Positions 8,856-18,108 of a stretch of DNA of 64,000 nucleotides are shown in pieces. Made by a program: the position numbers and the translations under genes. The DNA is taken from assembly GCF_001653565.1 (NCBI RefSeq), contig NZ_LYPB01000043.1, forward strand, positions 1 to 64,000. Direction: 5' to 3'. The first letter of the stretch is position 1, and each line of letters opens with the position of its first letter. This stretch comes from Paenibacillus oryzisoli (GTDB lineage: Bacteria; Bacillota; Bacilli; Paenibacillales; NBRC-103111). A model generated the notes under the pieces. The model worked only from the letters and a program-made list of their open reading frames with translations, did not search any database and was not told the origin of the DNA.

Positions 8856-10187
8856 TTAGACTGTCTTGCTTACTTGTTTCATTCTCGCTGGAATTACGTC
8901 ATTTCCAACAATTTGGTCAAAAGATTCACGTTTCACGACGAGGTCGCTCTCGCCGTCTTTAACGAAAACAACACCCGGTCTGCGGATACGGTTATAATTG
9001 CTAGCCATCGAGTAGTTGTAAGCTCCTGTACTTGACACAGCCAGAATATCACCTGCAGCTACCTTCGGCAGGTTCACATCCCAGATCAACATATCACCGC
9101 TCTCGCAGCATTTGCCAGCAATGGAGACAACCTCAGCAGGTTGCTCAGCCGCGCGATTGGCAAGCCCCGCTTCGTATACAGCATCGTAGAGTGCAGGACG
9201 CGGATTGTCAGTCATTCCGCCATCCACAGCCACATACTTGCGCACACCGGGAATATCCTTCGCTGTTCCGACCGTATAAAGCGTAGTTCCTGCATCGCCA
9301 ACGATGCTGCGGCCTGGTTCAACCCAAATTTCTGGAAGCGGGTAACCGTTGCTTCCGAAGTTAGCTTTGATCGCGTCCGTAATAGCTTTCACATAGACAG
9401 CAACAGGAAGTGGCGTATCTTCACTCACATAACGAATGCCGAAACCACCGCCAAGATTAATTACTTTGAATGTAACATCTAATTCAGTCCGAACATGAAT
9501 GGCAAATTCAGCCATTTTCTCCGCCGCAATTCGGAACCCTTCAACTTCGAAAATTTGTGAACCAATATGCGAATGTATACCGAGAAGATCAAGATTGGAA
9601 AGCTGCGAAGCTTCCTGAATCGCTTGGAAAGCTGATCCATTCCCGAGATCGAACCCGAATTTGGAATCGGTTTGGCCCGTTGAAATATATTCATGCGTAT
9701 GCGCCTCAACACCTGGCGTAATCCGCAGTAAAATTTTCACTTTTTGGCGTTTCTCAGCCGCAATCGCATTCAACATTTGCAACTCGATAAAGTTATCCAC
9801 AACGAAGCATCCAATTTTGGCATCAATGGCCATTTCCATTTCAGAAACGGTTTTGTTATTTCCGTGGAAGTGAATACGCTCAGCCGGGAAGCCCGCTTGC
9901 AGCGCTGTATACAACTCGCCATCCGAAACAACATCCAAAGACATTCCTTCTTCTTCTACGATTCTGCACATTGCCATTACGCAAAATGCTTTGCTTGCAT
10001 AAGCTACTTGAAATTTCAGCCCAGAAGCTTTGAAAGCTTCAACGAATTCACGACAACGCTGGCGTACGAGTGTCTCGTCAAAAACATAGAGAGGCGTACC
10101 GTATTCGGCAACTAACTTTGTCGTATCGACACCGCCAATTTCGAGATGGCCTTGGTCATTTATTCTGCTGGTACCATGTAAATACAT
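8856..10187 (-). CDS. lysA: Diaminopimelate decarboxylase
   Basis: LysA removes CO2 from meso-diaminopimelate to give L-lysine, with pyridoxal phosphate. Visible features are the PLP lysine in VAYASKAF, HFHGNNKT, the glycine-rich GGGFGIRY, EPGRSIVGDAG and the C-terminal CCESGDML and GAYNYSM. At 443 residues it is full length. It follows the spoVA genes as in Bacillus, but a terminator separates them, so it probably has its own promoter in the 10190-10310 gap. Confidence 0.97.
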   Translation of the reverse strand: MYLHGTSRINDQGHLEIGGVDTTKLVAEYGTPLYVFDETLVRQRCREFVEAFKASGLKFQVAYASKAFCVMAMCRIVEEEGMSLDVVSDGELYTALQAGFPAERIHFHGNNKTVSEMEMAIDAKIGCFVVDNFIELQMLNAIAAEKRQKVKILLRITPGVEAHTHEYISTGQTDSKFGFDLGNGSAFQAIQEASQLSNLDLLGIHSHIGSQIFEVEGFRIAAEKMAEFAIHVRTELDVTFKVINLGGGFGIRYVSEDTPLPVAVYVKAITDAIKANFGSNGYPLPEIWVEPGRSIVGDAGTTLYTVGTAKDIPGVRKYVAVDGGMTDNPRPALYDAVYEAGLANRAAEQPAEVVSIAGKCCESGDMLIWDVNLPKVAAGDILAVSSTGAYNYSMASNYNRIRRPGVVFVKDGESDLVVKRESFDQIVGNDVIPARMKQVSKTV

Positions 10188-10311
10188 ACCTATATTTTCC
10201 CCTCTCTACTTGAACCTTCCCTATGCCAAATTCCGCTAAAGAGGTCGCATACATACTAATAAAAGTACCATAGTGCACGCGTATTTGACAATACATGCGC
10301 CTAGAACAAAC

Positions 10312-10340
10312 AAAAAAGGGCAGGAACGATTCCAGCCCTT
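10312..10340 (-). terminator. Terminator of the spoVA operon
   Basis: Minus strand: AAGGGCTGGAA / TTCCTGCCCTT stem with one mismatch, then TTTTTTG. It lies immediately after the spoVAF stop codon and before lysA. Confidence 0.8.
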
Positions 10341-10346
10341 CTCACT

Positions 10347-11993
10347 CTAGGTTTTCGGTTGACGGGTACCATCAATCGGCTTGGTAATACTAAGCCTAGT
10401 TTTACTTGCAAGCACTGGACGACGGAGTAATATAGCGAAGAAGCTCTTGGCATTAAATGGGATAAATGGCCACATGTAGGGGGCATCATAGGATTTCTTT
10501 GAAGCCAATATGATGAGCCACAACGTTGAACCAATGACGAATCCAGGAACACCAAAAATAGACACCGTAATTAGTAACGCTAACCTCACGATGCGATTCG
10601 CCAATCCTAATTCATAGCTTGGTGTGGCGAACATTCCGATGGACGCCAGCGCAAGGTAAAGGATGACTTCGTTAATGAAGAGACCTGTCTTAACGGCAAT
10701 ATCCCCGACCAATATCGCGGCCACCAACCCCATGGCAGTTGCAAGCGGTGAAGGGGTGTGTACCGCAGCCATCCGCATGAGATCGATTCCTATATCTGCA
10801 ATCAGGAACTGAATGAGGAGCGGTAACGTTCCTTCCTTTTGAGGACCAAGGAATTCAAGACCTTCCGGTTTTAAGGAAGGCTCCATCACCATGAGATACC
10901 AGAGGGGCAGCAAGAAAATCGACATCATAATACCTGCGAAACGCACCCACCTCAGATAAGTTCCGATAAAAGGTGTATTCCGATATTCCTCGGCATGCTG
11001 TACATGATGGAAAAAGGTTGTCGGCAAGATCATGACACTTGGGGAGGTATCCACAAACACACAGACATGCCCTTCTAGCAAGTGTGCAGAGACCACGTCT
11101 GGACGCTCTGAATAGCGCACCATTGGATATGGATTCCAACCCTTATTTACAATCATTTCCTCTAACTGTTTCTCACCTAAAGGTAGACCATCTATCTCTA
11201 CTTGTTTCATTTTATCTTTCACGTCTTGAACAAGTGACGCATCGGCGATATCGTTAATATATCCAATACATACATCTGTCTTCGTACGCTTACCAATTTG
11301 CATAATTTCTAGTTTAAACCGCTCATCACGAATACGGCGTCTAACAAGGGTAACATTCGTTAACAGCGTTTCTACGAAACCATCGCGCGAACCTCTGACG
11401 ACTCGCTCTAGATCTGGTTCTGCAATTGATCGGATAGGAAAGGTTTTGGCATCTACCGCGATAGCTGTCGTAACGCCCTCGATAAAGAAGGCAGTCCCGC
11501 CCATTAACACTTGTCCAACAATCTCAGACATTTTCGTATAATGCTTTACTTGAATATGTGGAATTAGCTTCTCAATAAACGTCTCCAACGTATGGTGAGC
11601 TACTTCTTCACGGTCTGCATAGGTCAATCGTGTAATGATATCCGTGAGTACGGTATCTTTCGCGAAACCATTACAGTAGAAGATGCCTACCCTTTTGGCA
11701 CCAAACACCATCTCGCGCATCACAAGATCAAAACTCCGATTCAATCCAACCCTTTCTTCCAAAACACGCTGTACTTCTCGCAGGTTTTTCGGAATATCCT
11801 CTTGGATCTTGAGCGCCTTCTCTTGGGCTGTCATATTGGTTATGGGATTATAAGCAGATAGATTCCCTTCCTCATCGACAGCAAGCCTTTCTTCTTGTTT
11901 AGGATCGGTTTTTCCTTGATTCTCATCTTCATGCAATTCTTGCAGGTTTTCCTCTTCTTCACCCTGTTGACCATTTCTTACTATAAATTTCAT
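10347..11993 (-). CDS. spoVAF: Spore germination protein SpoVAF (GerA A-subunit family)
   Basis: The 548-residue protein belongs to the GerAA/SpoVAF family. A charged N-terminal region of about 70 residues leads into the soluble GerA A domain (RRRIRDERFKLEIMQIGKRT, DGLPLGEKQLEEM). Five or so membrane segments follow (RFAGIMMSIFLLPLWYLMVM, then LATAMGLVAAILVGDIA, and LYLALASIGMFATPSYEL). In Bacillus SpoVAF acts in the inner spore membrane and influences dipicolinate release and germination. It is the last gene of the reduced spoVA operon here, 25 bases after spoVAB. Confidence 0.93.
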   Translation of the reverse strand: MKFIVRNGQQGEEEENLQELHEDENQGKTDPKQEERLAVDEEGNLSAYNPITNMTAQEKALKIQEDIPKNLREVQRVLEERVGLNRSFDLVMREMVFGAKRVGIFYCNGFAKDTVLTDIITRLTYADREEVAHHTLETFIEKLIPHIQVKHYTKMSEIVGQVLMGGTAFFIEGVTTAIAVDAKTFPIRSIAEPDLERVVRGSRDGFVETLLTNVTLVRRRIRDERFKLEIMQIGKRTKTDVCIGYINDIADASLVQDVKDKMKQVEIDGLPLGEKQLEEMIVNKGWNPYPMVRYSERPDVVSAHLLEGHVCVFVDTSPSVMILPTTFFHHVQHAEEYRNTPFIGTYLRWVRFAGIMMSIFLLPLWYLMVMEPSLKPEGLEFLGPQKEGTLPLLIQFLIADIGIDLMRMAAVHTPSPLATAMGLVAAILVGDIAVKTGLFINEVILYLALASIGMFATPSYELGLANRIVRLALLITVSIFGVPGFVIGSTLWLIILASKKSYDAPYMWPFIPFNAKSFFAILLRRPVLASKTRLSITKPIDGTRQPKT

Positions 11994-12017
11994 TGGTGCG
12001 CCACCTTCCTCCGCCCT

Positions 12018-12440
12018 TTAATAAAATATCCATTCAAACAAGGAGCCGATAACTTTCCCGAAAATCATGGCCATTAAGAGGACAATTCGATAGGAATCCA
12101 TGCCTACCCTTTTGGCCAAAATGGGCAGCACATTGACGATCTCGGTCAGCGCTGCAGCGAGTAAACCAACAAAGCAACCCGCAAATAAGCCGAATAGTGC
12201 CGCGCCCATCGGGAATAAATGCAAATGTAAATCACTGAAATCAACCCAAGTAAACAGGAGTGAACCTAGGACAACAGCTGCTTCATAGGCGTGGATTTTG
12301 GAAAATGAACGTGTGATTTGAGCTAACCTAGGAATGATATCCAGAACGACTAGAAAGGCCACCATACCACTGCCGACTGCAATACCCCCAGCTAATCCGA
12401 TGAACGCGGCTAGGAAGGCTTCCCCGAACAGCGTAATCAC
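12018..12440 (-). CDS. spoVAB: Stage V sporulation protein AB
   Basis: This small (140-residue) integral membrane protein of the spoVA operon has four hydrophobic segments and the SpoVAB pattern (GGIAVGSGMVAFLVVLDIIPRL; AKRVGMDSYRIVLLMAMIFGK). It is needed in some species for dipicolinate uptake into the forespore. Its GTG start overlaps the stop of spoVAA by 4 bases (GTGA), showing translational coupling. Confidence 0.92.
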   Translation of the reverse strand: MITLFGEAFLAAFIGLAGGIAVGSGMVAFLVVLDIIPRLAQITRSFSKIHAYEAAVVLGSLLFTWVDFSDLHLHLFPMGAALFGLFAGCFVGLLAAALTEIVNVLPILAKRVGMDSYRIVLLMAMIFGKVIGSLFEWIFY

Positions 12441-13069
12441 TTCGCGTCCCCTTCTTCATTGATTTTGGAGTATTCTTCTGTAATCACATAATGATTAATA
12501 TTTTCTTGATACATGAACATCTCAACTTCTAATGGACTCGGTTCTTCATTGAATTTCTTTTTAAAGAGATGGTTGAAGAAAAGGACCATGCCTGCTCCGA
12601 TGCCAATTGAATAAGGAATTTGCAATATGAGTGGATGATCCACCTTTTTACCTGTCATCAATTCATAAATACGCTGATGGACGGCTAGCATCGACACGTC
12701 TGCGTGGAAATTCATAATCGCCAGCCCTGAGCCAATAAATAAAAGTAACCAAACGATCCCGATGAGAAGCGGATTAGCCTTCTTATTATCGGTGTATATC
12801 TCCAACAGCACATGTGGTTCACCAAAATGTTCAACTTGCAGTTCGGGAAAATGCTTCTTTACTTTACGAATGATTAACAGCATATCGATGAGCACGCGAT
12901 TCCCATCCTCTTGTTGAGGTTGATGAATAATCATTTCGTTCAGTGCTTGTTCATATTCAGGCTCGACAAATAGCTGTGCAATATGGTGCAGTCTCACGAT
13001 CTGACCTTTGCGAACGCGCGCTTTGCGGCGCAGACGTATGTATAGATATTTATTCACGATATGGACCAT
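12437..13069 (-). CDS. spoVAA: Stage V sporulation protein AA
   Basis: The 210-residue SpoVAA has a soluble N-terminal domain (YLYIRLRRKARVRKGQIVRL; VLIDMLLIIRKVKKHFPELQ). Two membrane segments follow (about 104-120 and 150-170), and then a cytosolic tail. It heads the operon. In Bacillus, spoVA is transcribed by sigma-G in the forespore. Upstream on the minus strand a CATACTA at 13132-13138 fits a sigma-G -10 box, but I could not find a convincing -35. Confidence 0.93.
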   Translation of the reverse strand: MVHIVNKYLYIRLRRKARVRKGQIVRLHHIAQLFVEPEYEQALNEMIIHQPQQEDGNRVLIDMLLIIRKVKKHFPELQVEHFGEPHVLLEIYTDNKKANPLLIGIVWLLLFIGSGLAIMNFHADVSMLAVHQRIYELMTGKKVDHPLILQIPYSIGIGAGMVLFFNHLFKKKFNEEPSPLEVEMFMYQENINHYVITEEYSKINEEGDAK

Positions 13070-13261
13070 GGTTCACCCCTTTCAGAGCTTAACAATGTCA
13101 ATTCTGCCTGCAGTCATCCATGTCTAGAAAATAGTATGCAAATTCCTTCCTTTGTGTAATCCATTCACGATCTGGTAAATTCTCCATGCATAAAGTCGGT
13201 TATGCCAAGGCATGTTAAATAGGGAATACGAATACTTATTCCATATAAAGAAGGTGATAAC

Positions 13262-13471
13262 ATGGCAAAATTCGCGTTGACACTCGTCATCATTGGTGCG
13301 CTGAATTGGCTTCTAGTTGGGCTTTTCGAATGGGATTTAGTTTCTGCTCTGCTTGGGGGAGATTCACACCGTGAATCCTCAGGGTTAAGTCGTATCGTAT
13401 ACGCCCTCGTAGGTTTGTGCGGGATATATTGCGTAAGATTTTATGCGGTAGACCGTTATTCCACAAGGTAA
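13262..13471 (+). CDS. DUF378 small membrane protein (YuzA-like)
   Basis: This 69-residue protein has two membrane segments. The first includes ALTLVIIGALNWLLVGLFEW, the typical DUF378 opening, and the second includes SRIVYALVGLCGIYCV. Function unknown; homologues are common in spore formers. AAGAAGGTG lies about 7 bases upstream of the ATG. It stands alone on the plus strand between spoVAA and sigF. Confidence 0.85.
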   Translation: MAKFALTLVIIGALNWLLVGLFEWDLVSALLGGDSHRESSGLSRIVYALVGLCGIYCVRFYAVDRYSTR

Positions 13472-13555
13472 AAAGAGTTCGGTGTTACCGTACAAGCCGC
13501 TTATCACCCTGATATCAATCATCATGGAAAATTAGCGGTTATGTGTATGTACACT

Positions 13556-13587
13556 GAAAAACCGTCCTCCCCTAGGGAGCACGGTTT
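13556..13587 (-). terminator. Terminator of the spoIIA operon
   Basis: Minus strand: AACCGT.CTCCC / GGGAG.ACGGTT stem around a 4-base loop, followed by TTTTC, 20 bases after the sigF stop. Confidence 0.8.
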
Positions 13588-13606
13588 ATTCATCGTATAT
13601 CGGACA

Positions 13607-14362
13607 TTATTGTGCAATCTGATCTTTGATCGATTGCAGAATCTTTTTCTCCAAACGTGATACCTGCACTTGCGATATGCCTAGTCGACTAGCAACTTCC
13701 GACTGCGTTTGATCTCGGAAATAGCGGAGATACACAATCAGCCTTTCACGCTCTGAAAGCGTCCCAATGGCCTCATTCAACGCTAATTTCTCGAACCATT
13801 TCTCTCCGGATTCATCCGAAATTTGGTCCATGAGCGTAATCGGGTCTCCATCATTCTCAAATACCGTCTCATGAATCGACGAGAGTGGTTTATTCGCCTC
13901 TTGTGCGAACACGACCTCCTCCGGCGTAATCATAAGCTCCTCGGCAACCTCTTTGATCGTAGGGAGCCTTCCCAAGCGTTTCGAAAGCTCATCCTTCGTT
14001 TTGCGAATTTTGTTCGCAAGCTCCTTCAGAGAGCGACTTACCTTCAATGTGCCATCATCCCGCAGAAACCGCTGGATTTCCCCGATAATCATCGGTACGG
14101 CGTAGGTTGAGAATTTGACATCATACGATAGATCGAATTTGTCCACGGACTTCAGTAGTCCAATGCACCCGATCTGGAACAAGTCTTCGGCTTCGTAACC
14201 ACGGTTCAAAAACCGCTGAACCACGGACCACACCAAACGGATATTGCAGCTGACAAGTGTTTCTCTAGCGAGTCCATCTCCGGATTGGCTGAGGGCGATT
14301 AACCGTTTGACTTCCGAATCGTCTAAATAACTATGAGAAGCATGCTTCAGATCAACATCCAT
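13607..14362 (-). CDS. sigF: RNA polymerase sporulation sigma factor SigF
   Basis: Sigma-F is the first forespore-specific sigma factor. The 251 residues show region 2 (LVSCNIRLVWSVVQRFLNRG; AEDLFQIGCIGLLKSVDKFD), region 3 and region 4 (ERERLIVYLRYFRDQTQSEV; LGISQVQVSRLEKKIL). It is held inactive by SpoIIAB and freed by unphosphorylated SpoIIAA; the three genes form the operon spoIIAA-spoIIAB-sigF in the same order as in Bacillus. Confidence 0.97.
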   Translation of the reverse strand: MDVDLKHASHSYLDDSEVKRLIALSQSGDGLARETLVSCNIRLVWSVVQRFLNRGYEAEDLFQIGCIGLLKSVDKFDLSYDVKFSTYAVPMIIGEIQRFLRDDGTLKVSRSLKELANKIRKTKDELSKRLGRLPTIKEVAEELMITPEEVVFAQEANKPLSSIHETVFENDGDPITLMDQISDESGEKWFEKLALNEAIGTLSERERLIVYLRYFRDQTQSEVASRLGISQVQVSRLEKKILQSIKDQIAQ

Positions 14363-14373
14363 AGATCCTACCC

Positions 14374-14820
14374 CTAATTGTATAAAGCTTTTTTAGATTC
14401 AATTCGCTTCAACATGTTTATTTTCGTTCCGATTCCGACGGCCGTCACAACTTCCACTTCGTCCATGAAATTTTCCATAATTGTAAAGCCCATCCCAGAA
14501 CGTTCAAGCTCAGGTTTGGACGTGTACAAGGGTTCCTTCGCTTGCTCTAAATCAGCAATGCCTTCACCCTTGTCCTCAATGGTTAAACGAATCGTGTCAT
14601 CATCAATTTCAGCTGAAATGGTAATGACACCATCCGTATTATTGTTATAGCCATGTATAATCGAATTCGTTACGGCTTCTGAAACAACCGTTTTGATATC
14701 CGTCAATTCATCTAAAGTTGGATCTAACTGCGAAACGAATGCCGCTACTGCAACACGTGCAAATGCTTCATTCTCAGATCGGCTGGCAAATTGCAAGGTC
14801 ATAAAGTTACGTTCACTCAT
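14374..14820 (-). CDS. spoIIAB: Anti-sigma F factor / serine kinase
   Basis: SpoIIAB binds sigma-F and phosphorylates SpoIIAA. The 148-residue GHKL kinase shows the N box ([17 protein letters not shown]), the G1 box (DKGEGI) and the G2 region ([15 protein letters not shown]). Its start overlaps the spoIIAA stop by 4 bases, and sigF begins 11 bases after its end. Confidence 0.97.
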   Translation of the reverse strand: MSERNFMTLQFASRSENEAFARVAVAAFVSQLDPTLDELTDIKTVVSEAVTNSIIHGYNNNTDGVITISAEIDDDTIRLTIEDKGEGIADLEQAKEPLYTSKPELERSGMGFTIMENFMDEVEVVTAVGIGTKINMLKRIESKKALYN

Positions 14821-15170
14821 AAGGCAACCTCCAAACTGGACATTGCATTACGCTCGTTATCTTGAATCGTCACGATTTTAAACATGCCTGAAAGCTCGAA
14901 CAATCGATAAACAGCCGGTGACACGTCACAGACAACCATTTTGCCGCCTTTGCTCGTGATTTGCTTGTAACGACCTAGAATAACGCCAAGCCCAGAGCTA
15001 TCCATGAAGGAGAGATCTTTCAAACTTAGAATTAAGTGATGCGTCTGCTCTTTCGCAATCGCATCCTCCATCCTCGCCTTCACACTATCTGCCGCATGAT
15101 GATCCAGCTCGCCTTTCAATCTAACAATCAGCGCTCTTCTGCCTTGCTCAAACTCAATTTGCAGGCCCAA
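14817..15170 (-). CDS. spoIIAA: Anti-anti-sigma factor SpoIIAA
   Basis: This STAS-domain antagonist releases sigma-F when dephosphorylated by SpoIIE. The phosphorylatable serine lies in [20 protein letters not shown] choose the TTG at 15170 as start. It has AAGGGAG 8 bases upstream and gives 117 residues, as in Bacillus, with a matching N-terminus ([17 protein letters not shown]). A GTG three codons earlier touches the ribosome binding site. Confidence 0.93.
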   Translation of the reverse strand: MGLQIEFEQGRRALIVRLKGELDHHAADSVKARMEDAIAKEQTHHLILSLKDLSFMDSSGLGVILGRYKQITSKGGKMVVCDVSPAVYRLFELSGMFKIVTIQDNERNAMSSLEVAL

Positions 15171-15200
15171 TATGTTCACTCCCTTCGGTCATGAACAGTA

Positions 15201-15229
15201 GTTTCTACACCTGAGCTGGCAATTCCTGC
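15201..15229 (-). promoter_or_regulatory. Candidate sigma-H promoter of spoIIAA
   Basis: Minus strand: GCAGGAATT (15221-15229) resembles the sigma-H -35 and AGAAAC (15201-15206), 14 bases later, resembles its -10 (RGAAT). Two imperfect Spo0A boxes lie just upstream: TGTCGGG at 15232-15238 and CGGCGAA at 15294-15300, both read on the minus strand. In Bacillus, spoIIA is transcribed by sigma-H and activated by Spo0A. Confidence 0.5.
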
Positions 15230-15309
15230 CCCCCGACAAAACTAGAAGAAAACCGCTAAAAGTAGGCAAATTACTCGATTACATCATCTTCGATTCGCCG
15301 TTTTCTGCA

Positions 15310-16485
15310 TTAATCCGTGGTAAACAATTGCGATGTCGTTCGTTTGAACAGTTTCCACCACGAAGCTTTGTCAACAGCTTGCGGAGACGTTAAAGGGTAC
15401 TCGGCTAAGACATTATCCCCATTGTAGACCATGATTTTACCAATCGGTTGACCTTCTGCTACCGGTGCTCTCAGGCTTGGGTCAAGTTGCAATTGGTGTC
15501 GGATATTTGCCGTGTCCGTCCCTTTTTTCATCAGAATGCTATAATTTTGCTTTGCTACTAACGGCACCGTGGATACTTGCCCTTTATTAATTGCAAAGCT
15601 TCCCAAGCTATCCCCTGTTTTGAACAACGGATAATTCGTATATTGCGCGAAAGCATAATCAAACAACTTCGTCACTTCCGCATTCCGCGTTTTGGTATTA
15701 GGCTCGCCTAGTACTACCGCGACAACACGTAAATTATCTCTTTTCGCTGTGGCTGACAAACAGAACTTGGCTTCACTGGTGTAGCCTGTTTTCAATCCAT
15801 CGGCTCCGCTATAGAAACGTACTAATTTATTCGTATTTACAAGCCAGAACGGCTTAGGTGAGTCTTTGCGCAAATAATCTTGATAGGCACCTGTAAAATT
15901 CGTAATCCCTTCATGCTTCAGAAGCTCGCGTGACATAATCGCAATATCATTCGCTGTTGTGTAGTGATTAGCCACAGGTAGTCCATTACAGTTAGAGAAG
16001 TGGGTATTCTTCATCCCGAGTTGATGGGCTCGCTCATTCATCATGGCTACAAAATTCTCTTCCGAACCAGCAATTTTCTCAGCCATAGCGACAGAAGCAT
16101 CATTTCCGGAAGCCATTGCAATGCCCTTTAGCATTTCTTGAACCGACATTTGTTCGCCCGGCTCTAAGAAGATTTGTGAGCCCCCCATGGAAGCCGCATA
16201 TTCACTGACGCTGACTTTTTCATCCATTTTGAGGGTACCTTTGTCAACCGCTTCCATAATCAATAACATCGTCATGATTTTCGTAATACTTGCTGGCGGA
16301 AGTTTGGCATCCTTATTCTTCTCCGCAATCACCGTGCCAGTATCCGCATCCATGAGAACAGCAGACAGCGCATTCGGTGTCAGATCCACTGGTTCTACTT
16401 TCGTTTCTGCCGCATAAGCCGCTGGCAGAACCAGCATTATACTTAGCCCCAAACAAATAAAACTGATTAGCCCTTTTTTTCGCAT
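15310..16485 (-). CDS. dacF: D-alanyl-D-alanine carboxypeptidase DacF (penicillin-binding protein)
   Basis: This 391-residue secreted DD-carboxypeptidase trims peptidoglycan stem peptides, in Bacillus mainly in the spore cortex. It has a signal peptide (residues 1-25, ending LPAAYAAE) and the three active-site motifs SITK, SGN and KTG (LKTGYTSEA). A PBP5-type C-terminal domain follows. It lies upstream of spoIIAA as in Bacillus, with a gap of about 130 bases that holds the spoIIA promoter. Confidence 0.94.
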   Translation of the reverse strand: MRKKGLISFICLGLSIMLVLPAAYAAETKVEPVDLTPNALSAVLMDADTGTVIAEKNKDAKLPPASITKIMTMLLIMEAVDKGTLKMDEKVSVSEYAASMGGSQIFLEPGEQMSVQEMLKGIAMASGNDASVAMAEKIAGSEENFVAMMNERAHQLGMKNTHFSNCNGLPVANHYTTANDIAIMSRELLKHEGITNFTGAYQDYLRKDSPKPFWLVNTNKLVRFYSGADGLKTGYTSEAKFCLSATAKRDNLRVVAVVLGEPNTKTRNAEVTKLFDYAFAQYTNYPLFKTGDSLGSFAINKGQVSTVPLVAKQNYSILMKKGTDTANIRHQLQLDPSLRAPVAEGQPIGKIMVYNGDNVLAEYPLTSPQAVDKASWWKLFKRTTSQLFTTD

Positions 16486-16614
16486 AGCAATTGTACCCCT
16501 CCTGTGATGTATGAAGTGAAAGTTTTGGCATTTTGCAGCATGAATGACTGCTAATCAGTGTTGACGAATTTCCTGTAAATTATTCCATGAAGGTAAAAAT
16601 AAGCCACTAAGAGA

Positions 16615-16643
16615 GAAAGCACCTTCCGTTAGGAAAGTGCTTC
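16615..16643 (-). terminator. Terminator of pdp
   Basis: Minus strand: GAAGCACTTTCC / GGAAGGTGCTTTC stem with a 4-base loop, 31 bases after the pdp stop; the tail (TCTCTC) is only moderately U-rich. Confidence 0.7.
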
Positions 16644-16673
16644 CGCTTGTAGCGACTTATTCGACTACTGCCA

Positions 16674-17975
16674 CTATTCGATTACATCATAAATTAATTG
16701 TTTTGGAGCTGGCTGCGTTGACGTAATCTTATAGGCATCGCGAATCATGGCTTCAACCTCAGCCACATCTTGGCGATTCGCATGGATGGTACAGATGGAT
16801 TCCCCTATTTGGATGGGATCCCCTATCTTTTTATTTAATGTCAGTCCCACCGCATAATCAATGGAATCTTCCTTCTTCGCTCGCCCCGCGCCAAGGACCA
16901 TGGCCGCAATGCCGATATTTTCTGCTTGAATTTCGTTAATGAAACCCGCTTGCTGCGACTTAACCTCGAGATGATATGCTGCCGTTGGCAACAACTCAGG
17001 CTGATCAACAACGCGTGAGTCGCCACCTTGGTTGGCAATGAAACGTTTGAACGTATCCAATGCCTTCCCCTTGAAGATGATGTCACGAACAGCCTCCTGC
17101 GCCTCGTCAAAGGAAGTAAGCACCTTACCTAGGACGGCCATATAGGCAGCAACAGATATCGCAACTTCCGTTAACTCTTTGTCTCCTGTGCCGCGCAGCA
17201 CATCGATCGATTCTCGAATTTCATTCGCATTGCCGATCTCTCTGCCGAGGGGCTGGTCCATATCGGTAATCATCGCAATGGTTTTTCGATTCAGACGAGT
17301 TCCGATATCCACCATTGTACGAGCGAGTACTCTGGCATCCTCCACCGTTTTCATAAAGGCACCGGAACCGATTTTCACATCCAAGACAATCGCTTCTGCG
17401 CCAGAAGCAATCTTCTTACTCATAATAGAACTGGCGATCAATGGGATTGAATCCACCGTAGCCGTCACATCTCGCAAGGCATAGATTTTCTTATCCGCAG
17501 GAGCCAAATTGCCGCTCTGACCCACAATAGCAATTTTGTTCGTGTTAACTGCTTCGATAAAGGCTTCCTTCGACAACTCAATTTGGAAACCTGGAATCGA
17601 TTCTAGCTTATCCAGCGTGCCTCCTGTGTGACCCAAGCCTCTTCCTGACATCTTGGCAACAGGTATGCCAAGTGATGCAACGACAGGCCCTACAATAAGG
17701 CTCACTTTATCTCCAACGCCGCCCGTTGAATGTTTATCTACCTTCACACCGGCAATAGCAGATAAATCAATCATTTCACCAGATCCCGCCATCGCTAATG
17801 TGAGGAAGGATGTTTCTTCATCCGTCATTCCGTTTAAGAAAGTCGCCATCAAGAATGCGGACATTTGATAATCAGGAATAATCCCTGCGGTATAATCTTT
17901 GATGATATACGTAATTTCTTGTTCACTTAACGCTTCACCAACACGTTTCTTATGTATTAGATCAACCATTCTCAT
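16674..17975 (-). CDS. pdp: Pyrimidine-nucleoside phosphorylase
   Basis: Pdp cleaves uridine, deoxyuridine and thymidine to base plus (deoxy)ribose 1-phosphate. The 433 residues show the family signature SGRGLGHTGGTLDKLESIPG, KVDKHSTGGVGDKVS and KIGSGAFMKT. The start has AAGGAGG 7 bases upstream. It is part of the nucleoside salvage set with deoB and the two purine nucleoside phosphorylases, although two unrelated small genes sit between them here. Confidence 0.96.
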   Translation of the reverse strand: MRMVDLIHKKRVGEALSEQEITYIIKDYTAGIIPDYQMSAFLMATFLNGMTDEETSFLTLAMAGSGEMIDLSAIAGVKVDKHSTGGVGDKVSLIVGPVVASLGIPVAKMSGRGLGHTGGTLDKLESIPGFQIELSKEAFIEAVNTNKIAIVGQSGNLAPADKKIYALRDVTATVDSIPLIASSIMSKKIASGAEAIVLDVKIGSGAFMKTVEDARVLARTMVDIGTRLNRKTIAMITDMDQPLGREIGNANEIRESIDVLRGTGDKELTEVAISVAAYMAVLGKVLTSFDEAQEAVRDIIFKGKALDTFKRFIANQGGDSRVVDQPELLPTAAYHLEVKSQQAGFINEIQAENIGIAAMVLGAGRAKKEDSIDYAVGLTLNKKIGDPIQIGESICTIHANRQDVAEVEAMIRDAYKITSTQPAPKQLIYDVIE

Positions 17976-18064
17976 GATATTGCCTCCTTAACGTTTCGCC
18001 AGAGATCTGGCTTCGTAAACATTCGCTCTACATTCCATCTTACATCACAATTAGCCAAAATAGA

Positions 18065-18090
18065 AAAAAGGGAGCTAGTAAGCCCCCCTC
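18065..18090 (-). terminator. Terminator of the cupredoxin gene
   Basis: Minus strand: GGGGGCT / AGCTCCC stem (one G-T pair) with a 4-base loop and TTTTTT tail, 19 bases after the stop codon. Confidence 0.85.
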
Positions 18091-18108
18091 ATCTATCATC
18101 TATGAAGA

